Below are positions 17,610-26,086 of a DNA stretch of 64,000 nt, piece by piece (positions within the stretch are counted from its first letter, which is position 1; each line of letters opens with the position of its first letter). The stretch is from Rhodocyclaceae bacterium (lineage in GTDB: Bacteria > Pseudomonadota > Gammaproteobacteria > Burkholderiales > Rhodocyclaceae). The position numbers and the translations under genes are program-made. The notes beneath the pieces are model-generated. The model saw only the letters and a program-made list of their open reading frames with translations, was not told the origin of the DNA and made no database searches. Location: NCBI GenBank assembly GCA_016704145.1, contig JADJAS010000001.1:496001-560000 (forward strand), written 5' to 3'.

Positions 17610-18692
17610 ATGCGCTTCCAGGACTTGCGGCGCCCCGCCAGTCCCCTGCAAGCACAGGTGGACGAGGCGATCCTGCAACGCATCTGCGCCCGAGCCCTGG
17701 GGCGGGGTGCGGCATTGGTCGATCATGAATATCTGCAATCGGGTCGCTTCAACACCACCTACCGGTTGCATTTCGCCCGGCACCGGCCGCTGATCCTGCG
17801 TCTGGCGCCGCCGCCCGAGGCGCGGCTGTTCCGCCACGAAGTGGACTTGATGCAACGGGAATGCGCCATACATCCGCATCTGGCCCTGGCCGGGCCGGTG
17901 ATAGCCAAACTGGTGGCCGCCGATTTCTCCCGGGCTCTGGTGCCGCGCCCCTGGGTGCTGCTGGACTGCCTGGAAGGCGAGTTGTGGAGCGAACTCGCCG
18001 ATCGGCTGAGCCCCGATGACAGCGCCTCCGTCTGGCAGCAGTTCGGCCAACACGTGCGGCGCATCCACGCCATGCCGGGCCTGTACTACGGTTCGCCGCT
18101 GGCCACCGAGGGCCAACGCTACAGCGATTGGTTGCGGCACCTGGTCGACCTGCATGGGCTGGACCTGCGCGACTTGGACCTTGCGGTGGATGGTTTCGCC
18201 GTCTTCCAGGACTTGCTGAACCAGGGCCGGTCGTTGATCGATCAGGTGGGCACACCACGCCTGGTGCACGGCGATCTGTGGCCGCGCAATGTGCTGCTGG
18301 CGCGGCGCCATGGCCGATGGTCTATCAGCGGCATCCTCGACAGCGAGCGCGCATTCTGGGGCGAACCGGGCGCCGAGTGGATATTCTCCTTCATGGCGAT
18401 TCCCGAGGTGTTCTGGCAAGGCTATGGCGCCAACCTATCGACGGACAGGCTCGACATCGCCGCGCGTTTCCGCCGCTGTTGCTACGAGGCCCGTGGCGCC
18501 TTGCAGTTGATCCTCGACGGCGAACGCCACGGCTTCGAAGCCGGCTTTGCCCATGCCGATTTCGTTGCCAGCGTGATGCACATGGACGCGTTGCTCGGCC
18601 AAACACGCCCACCATGCAGCCCGAATCACTTCCGATCACGATTTCCGGCGCGATCGACGCGGGATACCGTTCGACCGACTCGCCATATGTAG
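17610..18692 (+). CDS. Aminoglycoside-phosphotransferase-like (APH fold) kinase
   Basis: A 360-residue protein of the APH/choline-kinase fold. The catalytic loop LVHGDLWPRNVLL (HxDxxxxN type) is at about residues 218-230, and the metal-binding Asp is in GILDSERAFWGEPGAEW. N-terminal LDHEYLQSGRFNTTYRLHF fits the nucleotide-binding lobe. APH-fold proteins phosphorylate diverse small molecules, and several occur in fatty-acid or steroid catabolic clusters; resistance is not implied. The last 30 residues are Arg/Pro-rich and atypical. The stop codon abuts the GTG start of the TonB receptor, so the two may be coupled. Confidence 0.72.
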   Translation: MRFQDLRRPASPLQAQVDEAILQRICARALGRGAALVDHEYLQSGRFNTTYRLHFARHRPLILRLAPPPEARLFRHEVDLMQRECAIHPHLALAGPVIAKLVAADFSRALVPRPWVLLDCLEGELWSELADRLSPDDSASVWQQFGQHVRRIHAMPGLYYGSPLATEGQRYSDWLRHLVDLHGLDLRDLDLAVDGFAVFQDLLNQGRSLIDQVGTPRLVHGDLWPRNVLLARRHGRWSISGILDSERAFWGEPGAEWIFSFMAIPEVFWQGYGANLSTDRLDIAARFRRCCYEARGALQLILDGERHGFEAGFAHADFVASVMHMDALLGQTRPPCSPNHFRSRFPARSTRDTVRPTRHM

Positions 18693-20840
18693 GTGCGGAA
18701 AGTGCGGGTAACGCGAGCCTGGTTGTGGCACTGCATGGCGGCAGGTGCGGCGATGTCCGGCGCTGCGGTTGATATGTCATTCGCCGCCGAGGAGGGCCCA
18801 CTCTATCCGGAGGCAGATTCGCCGACCATCGTCGTAACGGGCAGCCGGATCCCGCACCCGAGCTTCGATCTGCCCGCTTCGGTCACCACCCTGACGTCGA
18901 CTCAGATTCGGGACGGCCGATGGCAGGTCAATTCGTCGGAATCCTTGCAGCGCATACCGGGGTTGTACGCACAGAATCGCCAGACCTTTGCCCAGGACCT
19001 GCAATTCTCCTCGCGCGGCTTTGGCGCGCGGGCGCAGTTCGGCGTTCGCGGGGTACGCATCATCGCCGACGACATTCCCGCCACCATGCCGGATGGGCAA
19101 GGCCAGACCGGGAGCTTCGCGCTCTCGTCGGCCCAGCGCATCGAAGTCCTGCGCGGCCCGTTCTCGGTTCTTTATGGCAATCATTCGGGTGGGGTCGTGC
19201 AGATTTTCACCGAGGACGGCCCGCCACGCCCGACGACCGCCTTCACCCAGGCGATGGGTAGCAATGGCGCCTCGCGAACGGGGCTGACGATGGGCGGTCA
19301 GTCGGATAGCCTTAACTATCGTCTGGACCTGTCGCGATTCTCGACCGACGGCTATCGAATCCATAGTGCGGCCGAACGTACCCAGTTCAACGGCAAGTTG
19401 CGCATCGAGCTGTCGGAGGATAGCCAACTCACCTGGGTGGCCAGCCACCTCGAACAGCCCAACAACCTCGATCCCCTGGGCTTGACGGCTGCGCAAGTCC
19501 AGAGCAACCGGCGACAAGCCGCAGCCGTCGCGATGGCGGCCAACACCCGGCGCAGCCTCGGCAACAGCCAGTCCGGATGGGTGTATGAGAGGAAACTCGG
19601 CGACGAGGACAGCCTACGCCTCGTTGGCTACGTTGGTGACCGCCGGAACGAGCAATTTCTTCCCGTGCCCTTCAATGCCGCCATGTTCATTCGCGGCTCC
19701 GGAGGAGATTCGGTCATAGCGCGCGAATTCGGCGGCACGGGCTTGCGGTGGACCCATCGGCAAGGCGACCTCACCGTAACGAGCGGATTCGAATGGGAAC
19801 GCATGAAGGATGCGCGCACCGGTTACGAAAACGATGGCCGCCGCCGCGGTGCCTTGCGCCGTGACGAGGACAACATCGCGACCGCGACAGGTGCATACAG
19901 CCAGGCTGAGTGGCAGGCCTCCGATCGTTGGGCACTGTTCGGCGGAATACGGATCAACTCCGTGGAGTTTGTGGTCAAGGATCACTATGTCAAGCCACAG
20001 ATCAATTTGGACGACAGCGGTGCCAAGCAATACTCGGCGACCACTCCGGTTGCGGGCGCGCTCTTTCGAATATCGCCAACGCTCAATCTCTACGCCACCA
20101 TGGCCCGAGGCTTCGAGACGCCGACGTTCGTCGAGATGGCGTATCGGCCCGACGGTCAGCCCGGCATCAATTTCGATCTGAAGTCGAGTCGCAGCCGAAA
20201 TTTCGAAATCGGCCTCAAGGCCTTGGTGGACCGGCGGGTGCGCATCGACATGGCGCTTTTCGATATCGACACCCGGGGCGAGGTGGTGATCAGCAGCAAT
20301 GTTGCGGGACGGGCCACCTACGCCAACGCCGCCGAAACACGGCGACGCGGCGTTGAAATTGGCATCGACACGACATTCACTCGCAACCTGAGTGGCAGCC
20401 TGGCCTACAGCTACCTGGCCGCCCGTTACGCCGGCAGTTTCGAGAGTTGCCTCGCGACCGCCGCAACGCCATGCTCCCGGCAATACGTTCCCGATGGACG
20501 CCGGTTGCCCGGTGTGCCGTCGGGCTCCCTGTTTGCCGAGCTTGTCTGGCGACAGCCGTCGACCGGCTTGACGATGGCCGTCGACGGCCGCTACGCGAGC
20601 AAGGTTTATGTCGACGACTTCAACTCCCAGGCGGCGCCCGCCTACGCTCTGGCCGGTTGGCGGATGGGAATCGAGCAACAGGTCGGCCCTTTGCGGCTCA
20701 CGGAATTCCTGTATGTCGACAACATATTCGACCATCACTACATCGGGGCAGTGTATGTCGGCGAAGGCAATGGGCGCTATTACGCGCCGGCCCCGGGGCG
20801 AACCTGGATGGCGGGAGTGAGTCTCGCCTTCCATTATTGA
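18693..20840 (+). CDS. TonB-dependent outer-membrane receptor
   Basis: A 715-residue receptor with an N-terminal signal region (GTG start), then a plug domain from about residue 45 (TIVVTGSRIPHPSFDLPASV, IEVLRGPFSVLYGNHSGGV). A long beta-barrel of alternating aromatic strands ends in the terminal SLAFHY, an aromatic C terminus as needed for barrel assembly. Such receptors import large or hydrophobic ligands with TonB-ExbBD energy. The gene sits between the CoA ligase/kinase genes and a sulfatase, so the ligand may be the substrate of this block, possibly a sulfated compound. The siderophore alternative cannot be excluded. Confidence 0.9.
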   Translation: MRKVRVTRAWLWHCMAAGAAMSGAAVDMSFAAEEGPLYPEADSPTIVVTGSRIPHPSFDLPASVTTLTSTQIRDGRWQVNSSESLQRIPGLYAQNRQTFAQDLQFSSRGFGARAQFGVRGVRIIADDIPATMPDGQGQTGSFALSSAQRIEVLRGPFSVLYGNHSGGVVQIFTEDGPPRPTTAFTQAMGSNGASRTGLTMGGQSDSLNYRLDLSRFSTDGYRIHSAAERTQFNGKLRIELSEDSQLTWVASHLEQPNNLDPLGLTAAQVQSNRRQAAAVAMAANTRRSLGNSQSGWVYERKLGDEDSLRLVGYVGDRRNEQFLPVPFNAAMFIRGSGGDSVIAREFGGTGLRWTHRQGDLTVTSGFEWERMKDARTGYENDGRRRGALRRDEDNIATATGAYSQAEWQASDRWALFGGIRINSVEFVVKDHYVKPQINLDDSGAKQYSATTPVAGALFRISPTLNLYATMARGFETPTFVEMAYRPDGQPGINFDLKSSRSRNFEIGLKALVDRRVRIDMALFDIDTRGEVVISSNVAGRATYANAAETRRRGVEIGIDTTFTRNLSGSLAYSYLAARYAGSFESCLATAATPCSRQYVPDGRRLPGVPSGSLFAELVWRQPSTGLTMAVDGRYASKVYVDDFNSQAAPAYALAGWRMGIEQQVGPLRLTEFLYVDNIFDHHYIGAVYVGEGNGRYYAPAPGRTWMAGVSLAFHY

Positions 20841-20922
20841 GAAAATCGACGACGGCGGGAGCGATATACTGGGCCGGTTGTCACGTTAAACGGACTTGCT
20901 TATCAACAGTGGGAGCTGCACG

Positions 20923-22425
20923 ATGCGTATCTGGCGTTTTCTCGGGCTCTTGCCCTGCTTGCTGTTGGCCTGTGCCGCCCGCGGGGCCGACAAGCCGAAC
21001 ATCCTGGTCATCATGGGTGACGATATCGGCTACTGGAACGTCGGCGCCTACAGCCGCGGCATGATGGTACCGACGCCCAGCATCGACCGCATCGCCAGCG
21101 AAGGCATGTTGTTCACCGACCACTACGCGGAACCCAGCTGCACCGCCGGCCGCGCCGCCTTCATCACGGGCCAGATGCCCATCCGCACGGGCCTGACCAC
21201 CGTCGGCCAGCCCGGCGACCGCATCGGCATCAGCGAGAAGGACCCGACCCTGGCCGAAGTCCTGAAGAAGCTCGGCTACCGCACCGGTCAGTTCGGCAAG
21301 AACCACCTGGGCGATCGCAACGACTTCCTACCCACCGTCCATGGCTTCGACGAGTTCTATGGCAACCTCTATCACATGAACACCGAGGAGGAACCGGAGC
21401 AGGCGGACTGGCCGAAGGATCGCGACTTCAACCAGCGCTACCGGCCGCGCGGCGTGATCCGGGCCTCGGCCACCACGGAAGATGACCCGACGGTCGATCC
21501 GCGGTTCGGTAAGGTTGGCAAGCAGAAGATCCAGGATACCGGCCCCCTGACCAGGAAGCGCATGGAAACGGTCGACGACGAGTTTACCGACGCCGCCTTC
21601 GATTTCATGGATCGATCCGCCAAGTCCGGCAAGCCATTCTTCACCTGGCTCAGCACCACCCGGATGCACGTCTATACGCACCTCAAGTCCGAGAGCCGTT
21701 ACCTGGCCCAGCCGTATTCGTCCGACTATGATATCTATGGCAGCGGCATGATGGAACTCGACAAGAACGTCGGTCGCATCCTCAAGTGGCTCGACGACAA
21801 GAAACTCAACGACAATACCATCGTTATCTTCACCACCGACAACGGCGCCATGTCCGCCTGGTGGCCCGACGGCGGCTCGACGCCCTTCCGTGGCGAGAAG
21901 GCCACCACCTGGGAAGGCGGCGTGCGCGCGCCGATGCTGATTCGCTGGCCGGGCAGGATCAAGCCAGGGTCCGTCTCCAACGGCATCCAGAGCCATCTGG
22001 ACGTGTTGCCAACCCTGGCGGCGGCGGCCGGCAACGCCAACGCCGTGGAAGAACTCAAGACCAGCCACAAGGTACATATCGACGGCGTGAACAACCTCGA
22101 TCACTGGCTGGGCAAGGCATCCTCGGCCCGCAACTTCTTCATCTATTACAACGAGCGGGAGTTGACGGCCGTGCGCATCGGCCCCTGGAAAGGCCACTTC
22201 AAGATCAGGGAAGGCTTCTTCGACTGGAACAAGCCGGCCGCTCTGATCTTCAACCTGCGCATGGATCCGTTCGAGAAGCAGGACGGCTACAAGAGCCAGC
22301 ACATGGCCATGGAGAAGACCTGGATCGGCGGCCTCATCAAGGATGTGCTGGGCCAGCACATGATGAGCTTGAAACAGTTTCCGCCACGCCAGAAAGGCGG
22401 CAGCCTGACCGTCGAAGTCAATTGA
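20923..22425 (+). CDS. Exported type I sulfatase (arylsulfatase family)
   Basis: A 500-residue sulfatase with an N-terminal signal region (RFLGLLPCLLLACAARGA; an LLAC lipobox-like motif is possible). Metal-binding residues are visible in ILVIMGDDIGYWN, and the formylglycine site is Cys73 in PSCTAGRAAFITGQ, a C-x-A-x-R variant. A second metal segment is FTTDNGAMSAWW. It would remove sulfate from a sulfate ester in the periplasm. Start at 20923 is preceded by GGGAG; an in-frame ATG at 20896 would put nine residues before the signal. No sulfatase-modifying enzyme is in the window. The MoxR operon starts 74 bp on. Confidence 0.92.
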   Translation: MRIWRFLGLLPCLLLACAARGADKPNILVIMGDDIGYWNVGAYSRGMMVPTPSIDRIASEGMLFTDHYAEPSCTAGRAAFITGQMPIRTGLTTVGQPGDRIGISEKDPTLAEVLKKLGYRTGQFGKNHLGDRNDFLPTVHGFDEFYGNLYHMNTEEEPEQADWPKDRDFNQRYRPRGVIRASATTEDDPTVDPRFGKVGKQKIQDTGPLTRKRMETVDDEFTDAAFDFMDRSAKSGKPFFTWLSTTRMHVYTHLKSESRYLAQPYSSDYDIYGSGMMELDKNVGRILKWLDDKKLNDNTIVIFTTDNGAMSAWWPDGGSTPFRGEKATTWEGGVRAPMLIRWPGRIKPGSVSNGIQSHLDVLPTLAAAAGNANAVEELKTSHKVHIDGVNNLDHWLGKASSARNFFIYYNERELTAVRIGPWKGHFKIREGFFDWNKPAALIFNLRMDPFEKQDGYKSQHMAMEKTWIGGLIKDVLGQHMMSLKQFPPRQKGGSLTVEVN

Positions 22426-22499
22426 AATCGGCGACCCGGGTTGGGGAGCCTGATTCGGACTCGACAGCCTTCGCTTCCCGGGCAAAGCTGTCTCCGATC

Positions 22500-23483
22500 A
22501 TGACCACGGACCCGCGTAGCGCCTTTCTCAACCTGCAACAGCGCCTCAACCGCGAGGTGCTGGGACAGTCAGCCTTGGTGGAACGCCTGCTCCTCGGTCT
22601 CCTCGCCAACGGTCACCTGCTGGTGGAAGGTCTGCCGGGACTGGCCAAGACCCGGGCGGTGCGCAGCCTCGCCAGCCATCTGTCGGCCCGACTGTCGCGC
22701 ATCCAGTTCACGCCGGACCTGCTTCCCGCCGACATCACCGGCAGCGAGATCTACCATCAGGAAAGCGGACGGGACGAATTCCGCTTCGCCCCCGGGCCGG
22801 TCTTCGCCGACCTGGTGCTCGCCGACGAGATCAACCGGGCGCCGGCCAAGGTGCAGGCGGCCCTGCTCGAGGCCATGGAGGAGCGTCAGGTTACCGTGGC
22901 GGGCGCCACCCACACGTTACCGCCCCTGTTCATGGTCATGGCCACCCAGAATCCGATCGAGCAGGAAGGCACTTACCCGCTGCCCGAAGCGCAGATGGAC
23001 CGCTTCCTGATGAAACTGCGAGTCGGTTACCCCGGCGTCGAAGCCGAAACGGAGATGTTGCGCCTGGTGCGGGACGAGGAACGCCCCGATGGCACACGAC
23101 TTGAAGACGACGGCCTGCCAACCCTGACACCCGAAGTTGTCTTCGCCGCCCGACGCCTGGTGCATGACATCCATGTCGCGCCAGCCATTGACCGGTATCT
23201 GGTGGACCTTGTCCATGCCACCCGCCAGCCGAAACCCTACGGCGATGAACTGGCCGGTTGGCTTCAGGTGGGCGCCAGCCCCCGGGGAACCATAGCTCTT
23301 GACCGGGTGGCCCGCGCCCACGCCTGGCTGATGGGGCGCGATCACGTGACGCCCGATGACGTGCGCACCGTCGCCCCCGACTGTCTGCGCCATCGCGTCA
23401 TTCTCAGTTATGAAGCCCATGCGGGCGGCATCGATGCCGATCGGGTGATCAGCACCTTGCTGCAACGGGTGGCTGTGGCCTGA
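22500..23483 (+). CDS. MoxR-family AAA+ ATPase
   Basis: A 327-residue MoxR ATPase. Walker A is GLPGLAKT (44-51), Walker B LVLADE (105-110), and sensor regions MATQNPIEQEGTYPLPEAQMDRF follow. MoxR proteins are chaperone-like ATPases that act with von Willebrand factor A (VWA) proteins to mature enzymes or protect the envelope. The ATG at 22500 has no obvious ribosome site and the frame is open upstream, so the start is slightly uncertain. It is the first gene of a six-gene MoxR-Bat operon directly downstream of the sulfatase. Confidence 0.92.
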   Translation: MTTDPRSAFLNLQQRLNREVLGQSALVERLLLGLLANGHLLVEGLPGLAKTRAVRSLASHLSARLSRIQFTPDLLPADITGSEIYHQESGRDEFRFAPGPVFADLVLADEINRAPAKVQAALLEAMEERQVTVAGATHTLPPLFMVMATQNPIEQEGTYPLPEAQMDRFLMKLRVGYPGVEAETEMLRLVRDEERPDGTRLEDDGLPTLTPEVVFAARRLVHDIHVAPAIDRYLVDLVHATRQPKPYGDELAGWLQVGASPRGTIALDRVARAHAWLMGRDHVTPDDVRTVAPDCLRHRVILSYEAHAGGIDADRVISTLLQRVAVA

Positions 23484-23488
23484 GCGCC

Positions 23489-24484
23489 ATGTTCGGCAAG
23501 CGCGGCGGCCGGCCGGCTCTTGGCGGCCAGATCACCACCCCCAGGTCGTTCGCCGGCGTTCATGTGAACCTCGCCGAGCTCGCCGCCCTGGAGCACCGCA
23601 GCCTGACCGGCGCCGCACCGCCGCGCCGGCTGTTGGAAAGCCTGCTGACCGGCCGCCACGCCTCACGCATGCGCGGACGAGGCCTTGACTTCATCGAACT
23701 GCGCCACTACCTGCCCGGCGACGACGTGCGCGCCATCGACTGGCGCGTCACTGCCCGTAGCGGCCGGCCCCATGTGCGGGTCTATGTCGAAGAGCGCGAC
23801 CGCCCGGTGGTGCTGCTGGTGGACCAGCGCCAGAACATGTTCTTCGCTACCCGCCGGGCCATGAAGTCGGTGGTCGCCGCCGAAGCGGCGGCGCTGCTCG
23901 GCTGGACCATGCGTCGCGGCGGCGACCGCGTCGGCGCCCTGGTCATCGGCGATAGTGACTTGGCCAGCTTCACGCCCCACCGGAGCCGCGCCGGCTGGCT
24001 GCGGGTCCTGGGCGAAATCGCCCGCCGCAATCAGGCGCTGAGCGCCGACGAAACCGACACCACGGCGCCGGGCATGCTCGACCAGGCCCTGGCGCAGTTG
24101 CTGCGGGTGCTCAACCCGGGGCAGTGCATTCTCCTGCTCTCCGACTTCCACGGCGCTGGCGAGCCCACCCATGATCTGATCGCGCAACTGGCCCGCCGCC
24201 ATCAACTGCTCGCCATGCCCATCCGGGACCCGGGCGCCGGTCTGTGGCCCGAGCGCGGCCGCTACGTGGTCAGCAATGGGCCCTTGCAACTGGCCTTGAC
24301 CGGCGGCGATGCGGCCGAGCGACAGCGCTGCGCCGAGGAAGGCGTCGCTCACCGGCGGCGGGTGCAACGCTGGCGCGAGGAACTGGCGGTGCCCAGCCTG
24401 CCCCTCAGCACCAGCGAGGATGTCGCCGCGCAACTGCGCCGGGCCTTGGCCATCGATCCGGGAGGACAGGTCGATGGCCGCTGA
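23489..24484 (+). CDS. DUF58 domain protein of the MoxR-Bat operon
   Basis: A 331-residue DUF58 protein. The family hallmark is LDFIELRHYLPGDDVRAIDWRVTARSGRPHV at about residues 69-99, followed by a VWA-like fold with VLLVDQRQNMFF. DUF58 proteins are encoded almost always beside MoxR and VWA genes and are thought to be adaptor components of the same complex. Starts five bases after the moxR stop codon and overlaps the DUF4381 gene by 11 bp, so the operon is tightly coupled. It appears cytoplasmic. Confidence 0.9.
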   Translation: MFGKRGGRPALGGQITTPRSFAGVHVNLAELAALEHRSLTGAAPPRRLLESLLTGRHASRMRGRGLDFIELRHYLPGDDVRAIDWRVTARSGRPHVRVYVEERDRPVVLLVDQRQNMFFATRRAMKSVVAAEAAALLGWTMRRGGDRVGALVIGDSDLASFTPHRSRAGWLRVLGEIARRNQALSADETDTTAPGMLDQALAQLLRVLNPGQCILLLSDFHGAGEPTHDLIAQLARRHQLLAMPIRDPGAGLWPERGRYVVSNGPLQLALTGGDAAERQRCAEEGVAHRRRVQRWREELAVPSLPLSTSEDVAAQLRRALAIDPGGQVDGR

Positions 24485-25025
24485 GTCGGTGGCCATTGCA
24501 TCCCCGTCCACCGGCTCGGTGCCGGCGTTGGCGAAGGCAGCCGAACCCCTGGCCGGCCTCAAGGATCTGGCTTTGCCCGCGCCGCCGCCCTGGCTGCCCC
24601 CCCAGGGGCCCGGCTGGACGTTGCTGGCCTTGCTGCTCGCAGGCCTGCTGGCCTGGACGGCATGGCGCCTCTGGCAGGGCTACCGCCGCAATCGCTACCG
24701 GCGGGAGGCCTTGGCCGCGCTGGCGTTCCTGGCGCCGCGCCTGGCCGCACCCGGAACCCTGGCTGAGGTCTCCGCCTTGCTGAAGCGCACCGCTTTGGTC
24801 GCCTTTGCCAGGGAAGCAGTGGCGCCCCTGACCGGAGCCGACTGGCGGCGGTTCCTGTGCGACAGCGGCGGCCCGGCCTTCGCCGATCCTGATTGCGATC
24901 CCCTCTTCACATCGACCTACGCACCCGACTGCACCGCCAGCGCCGGGCAGCGAGCGGCACTGATCGCCGCAGCCCGGCAATGGCTCCGGCGCCATCGGCG
25001 CCCAGTGGACACCCCCCGCCCGTGA
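24474..25025 (+). CDS. DUF4381 domain protein of the MoxR-Bat operon
   Basis: A 183-residue single-pass membrane protein. The transmembrane segment is GWTLLALLLAGLLAWTAWRLW at about residues 46-66, followed by a basic, helical cytoplasmic domain. DUF4381 proteins occupy the same operon position in many proteobacterial MoxR-VWA clusters. The start ATG at 24474 follows GGGAGGA inside the end of the DUF58 gene. The stop codon overlaps the GTG start of the BatA gene. Confidence 0.8.
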   Translation: MAAESVAIASPSTGSVPALAKAAEPLAGLKDLALPAPPPWLPPQGPGWTLLALLLAGLLAWTAWRLWQGYRRNRYRREALAALAFLAPRLAAPGTLAEVSALLKRTALVAFAREAVAPLTGADWRRFLCDSGGPAFADPDCDPLFTSTYAPDCTASAGQRAALIAAARQWLRRHRRPVDTPRP

Positions 25026-26086
25026 GCGACCTTGCCGCACTCGGCACCGATCTCCTCGCCTTCCAGGTCCACCTGGAGTGGCTCACACCCTGGGCCTGGC
25101 TGGCCCTGCCCCTACCCCTGCTGCTGCGCCGCCTGCCCCCTTACCGTCGCCGCCGGCCGGCCCTGCGCATCGCTTTCTTCGACCTTGCCGTGCGCGGCGC
25201 CGGACGACCGGCGGAGCCGGGCGCCGTGGTGGTACCGACCGGCACCGCTCAGTTCCTGCTGCTGGCCCTGACCTGGAGCCTGCTGCTGCTGGCCCTGGCC
25301 CAGCCGGTGTATGTGGAACCGCCGCTGAGCCGTGTCCAACCGGCCCGGGATCTGCTACTGGCCGTGGACATTTCACCCTCGATGCGGGCACGGGACTACC
25401 GCAACGAGCAGGGCCGCACCACCGACCGCCTGACGGCGGTGCGCGGGGTTCTGGACGAGTTTATCGGCCGGCGCACCGGCGACCGTATCGGATTGCTGGT
25501 CTTCGGCCAGGAACCCTACATCCAGGCGCCCTTCACCCTCGATCACGGCACGGTGCGCGAACTGCTGGCCCAGGCCCGGGCCGGCATGGCCGGTGGCCGC
25601 ACCATGATCGGCGACGCCCTGGGGCTGGGCATCCGCATGTTCGAGGCCAGCAACGCACCGAGCAAGGTGCTGATCCTGCTTTCCGACGGTGCCGACACCG
25701 GCAGCCGCGTGCCGCCACTGAAGGCGGCGGCCATCGCCGCCCGGGCCGGTATCGCCATCCATACCGTGGCCATCGGCGATCCCAACGCCCTGGGCGAAGA
25801 CCGGGTCGATCTGCAGGGTCTCGCCGACATCGCCCGGACCACCGGCGGCCGTGCCTACCGGGCCGAGGACCGCGCCGGCCTCGCCGCCATCTACCGTGCG
25901 CTCGACGAACTCGAGAAGCAGAACTTCACCACCCTCTCCTGGCGACCCCAACGGCCGCTTTACCCCTGGCCCCTCGGCGCGGCGGTCGCCCTGCTGCTGG
26001 GCTGGCACCTGGTCGCGGCGCTGGCGGCGGCCGTGCGTGGCTGGCTGAGCGGCCGCACTTCGCGCGATCCGGCCGAGGACTCCTGA
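25022..26086 (+). CDS. BatA-like VWA-domain membrane protein
   Basis: A 354-residue protein with two N-terminal membrane segments (about 20-36 and 76-96), a VWA domain and a C-terminal membrane helix. The metal-ion-dependent adhesion site is intact: DISPSM (Asp116, Ser118, Ser120), with SDGADTGSR later. It corresponds to BatA/YfbK-like proteins of aerotolerance operons and probably displays its VWA domain to partners with MoxR. The start is the GTG at 25022, overlapping the previous stop; the long upstream open frame is within the previous gene. Confidence 0.88.
   Translation: MSDLAALGTDLLAFQVHLEWLTPWAWLALPLPLLLRRLPPYRRRRPALRIAFFDLAVRGAGRPAEPGAVVVPTGTAQFLLLALTWSLLLLALAQPVYVEPPLSRVQPARDLLLAVDISPSMRARDYRNEQGRTTDRLTAVRGVLDEFIGRRTGDRIGLLVFGQEPYIQAPFTLDHGTVRELLAQARAGMAGGRTMIGDALGLGIRMFEASNAPSKVLILLSDGADTGSRVPPLKAAAIAARAGIAIHTVAIGDPNALGEDRVDLQGLADIARTTGGRAYRAEDRAGLAAIYRALDELEKQNFTTLSWRPQRPLYPWPLGAAVALLLGWHLVAALAAAVRGWLSGRTSRDPAEDS

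Noticed and set aside
15942..18419. Minus-strand open frame of 825 codons
   Set aside because: Antisense to the CoA ligase and kinase genes whose motifs are clear; the translation has no recognisable protein features.
17610..18692. Aminoglycoside resistance gene
   Set aside because: The APH fold is shared by many metabolic kinases, and the location in an acyl-CoA operon argues against resistance.
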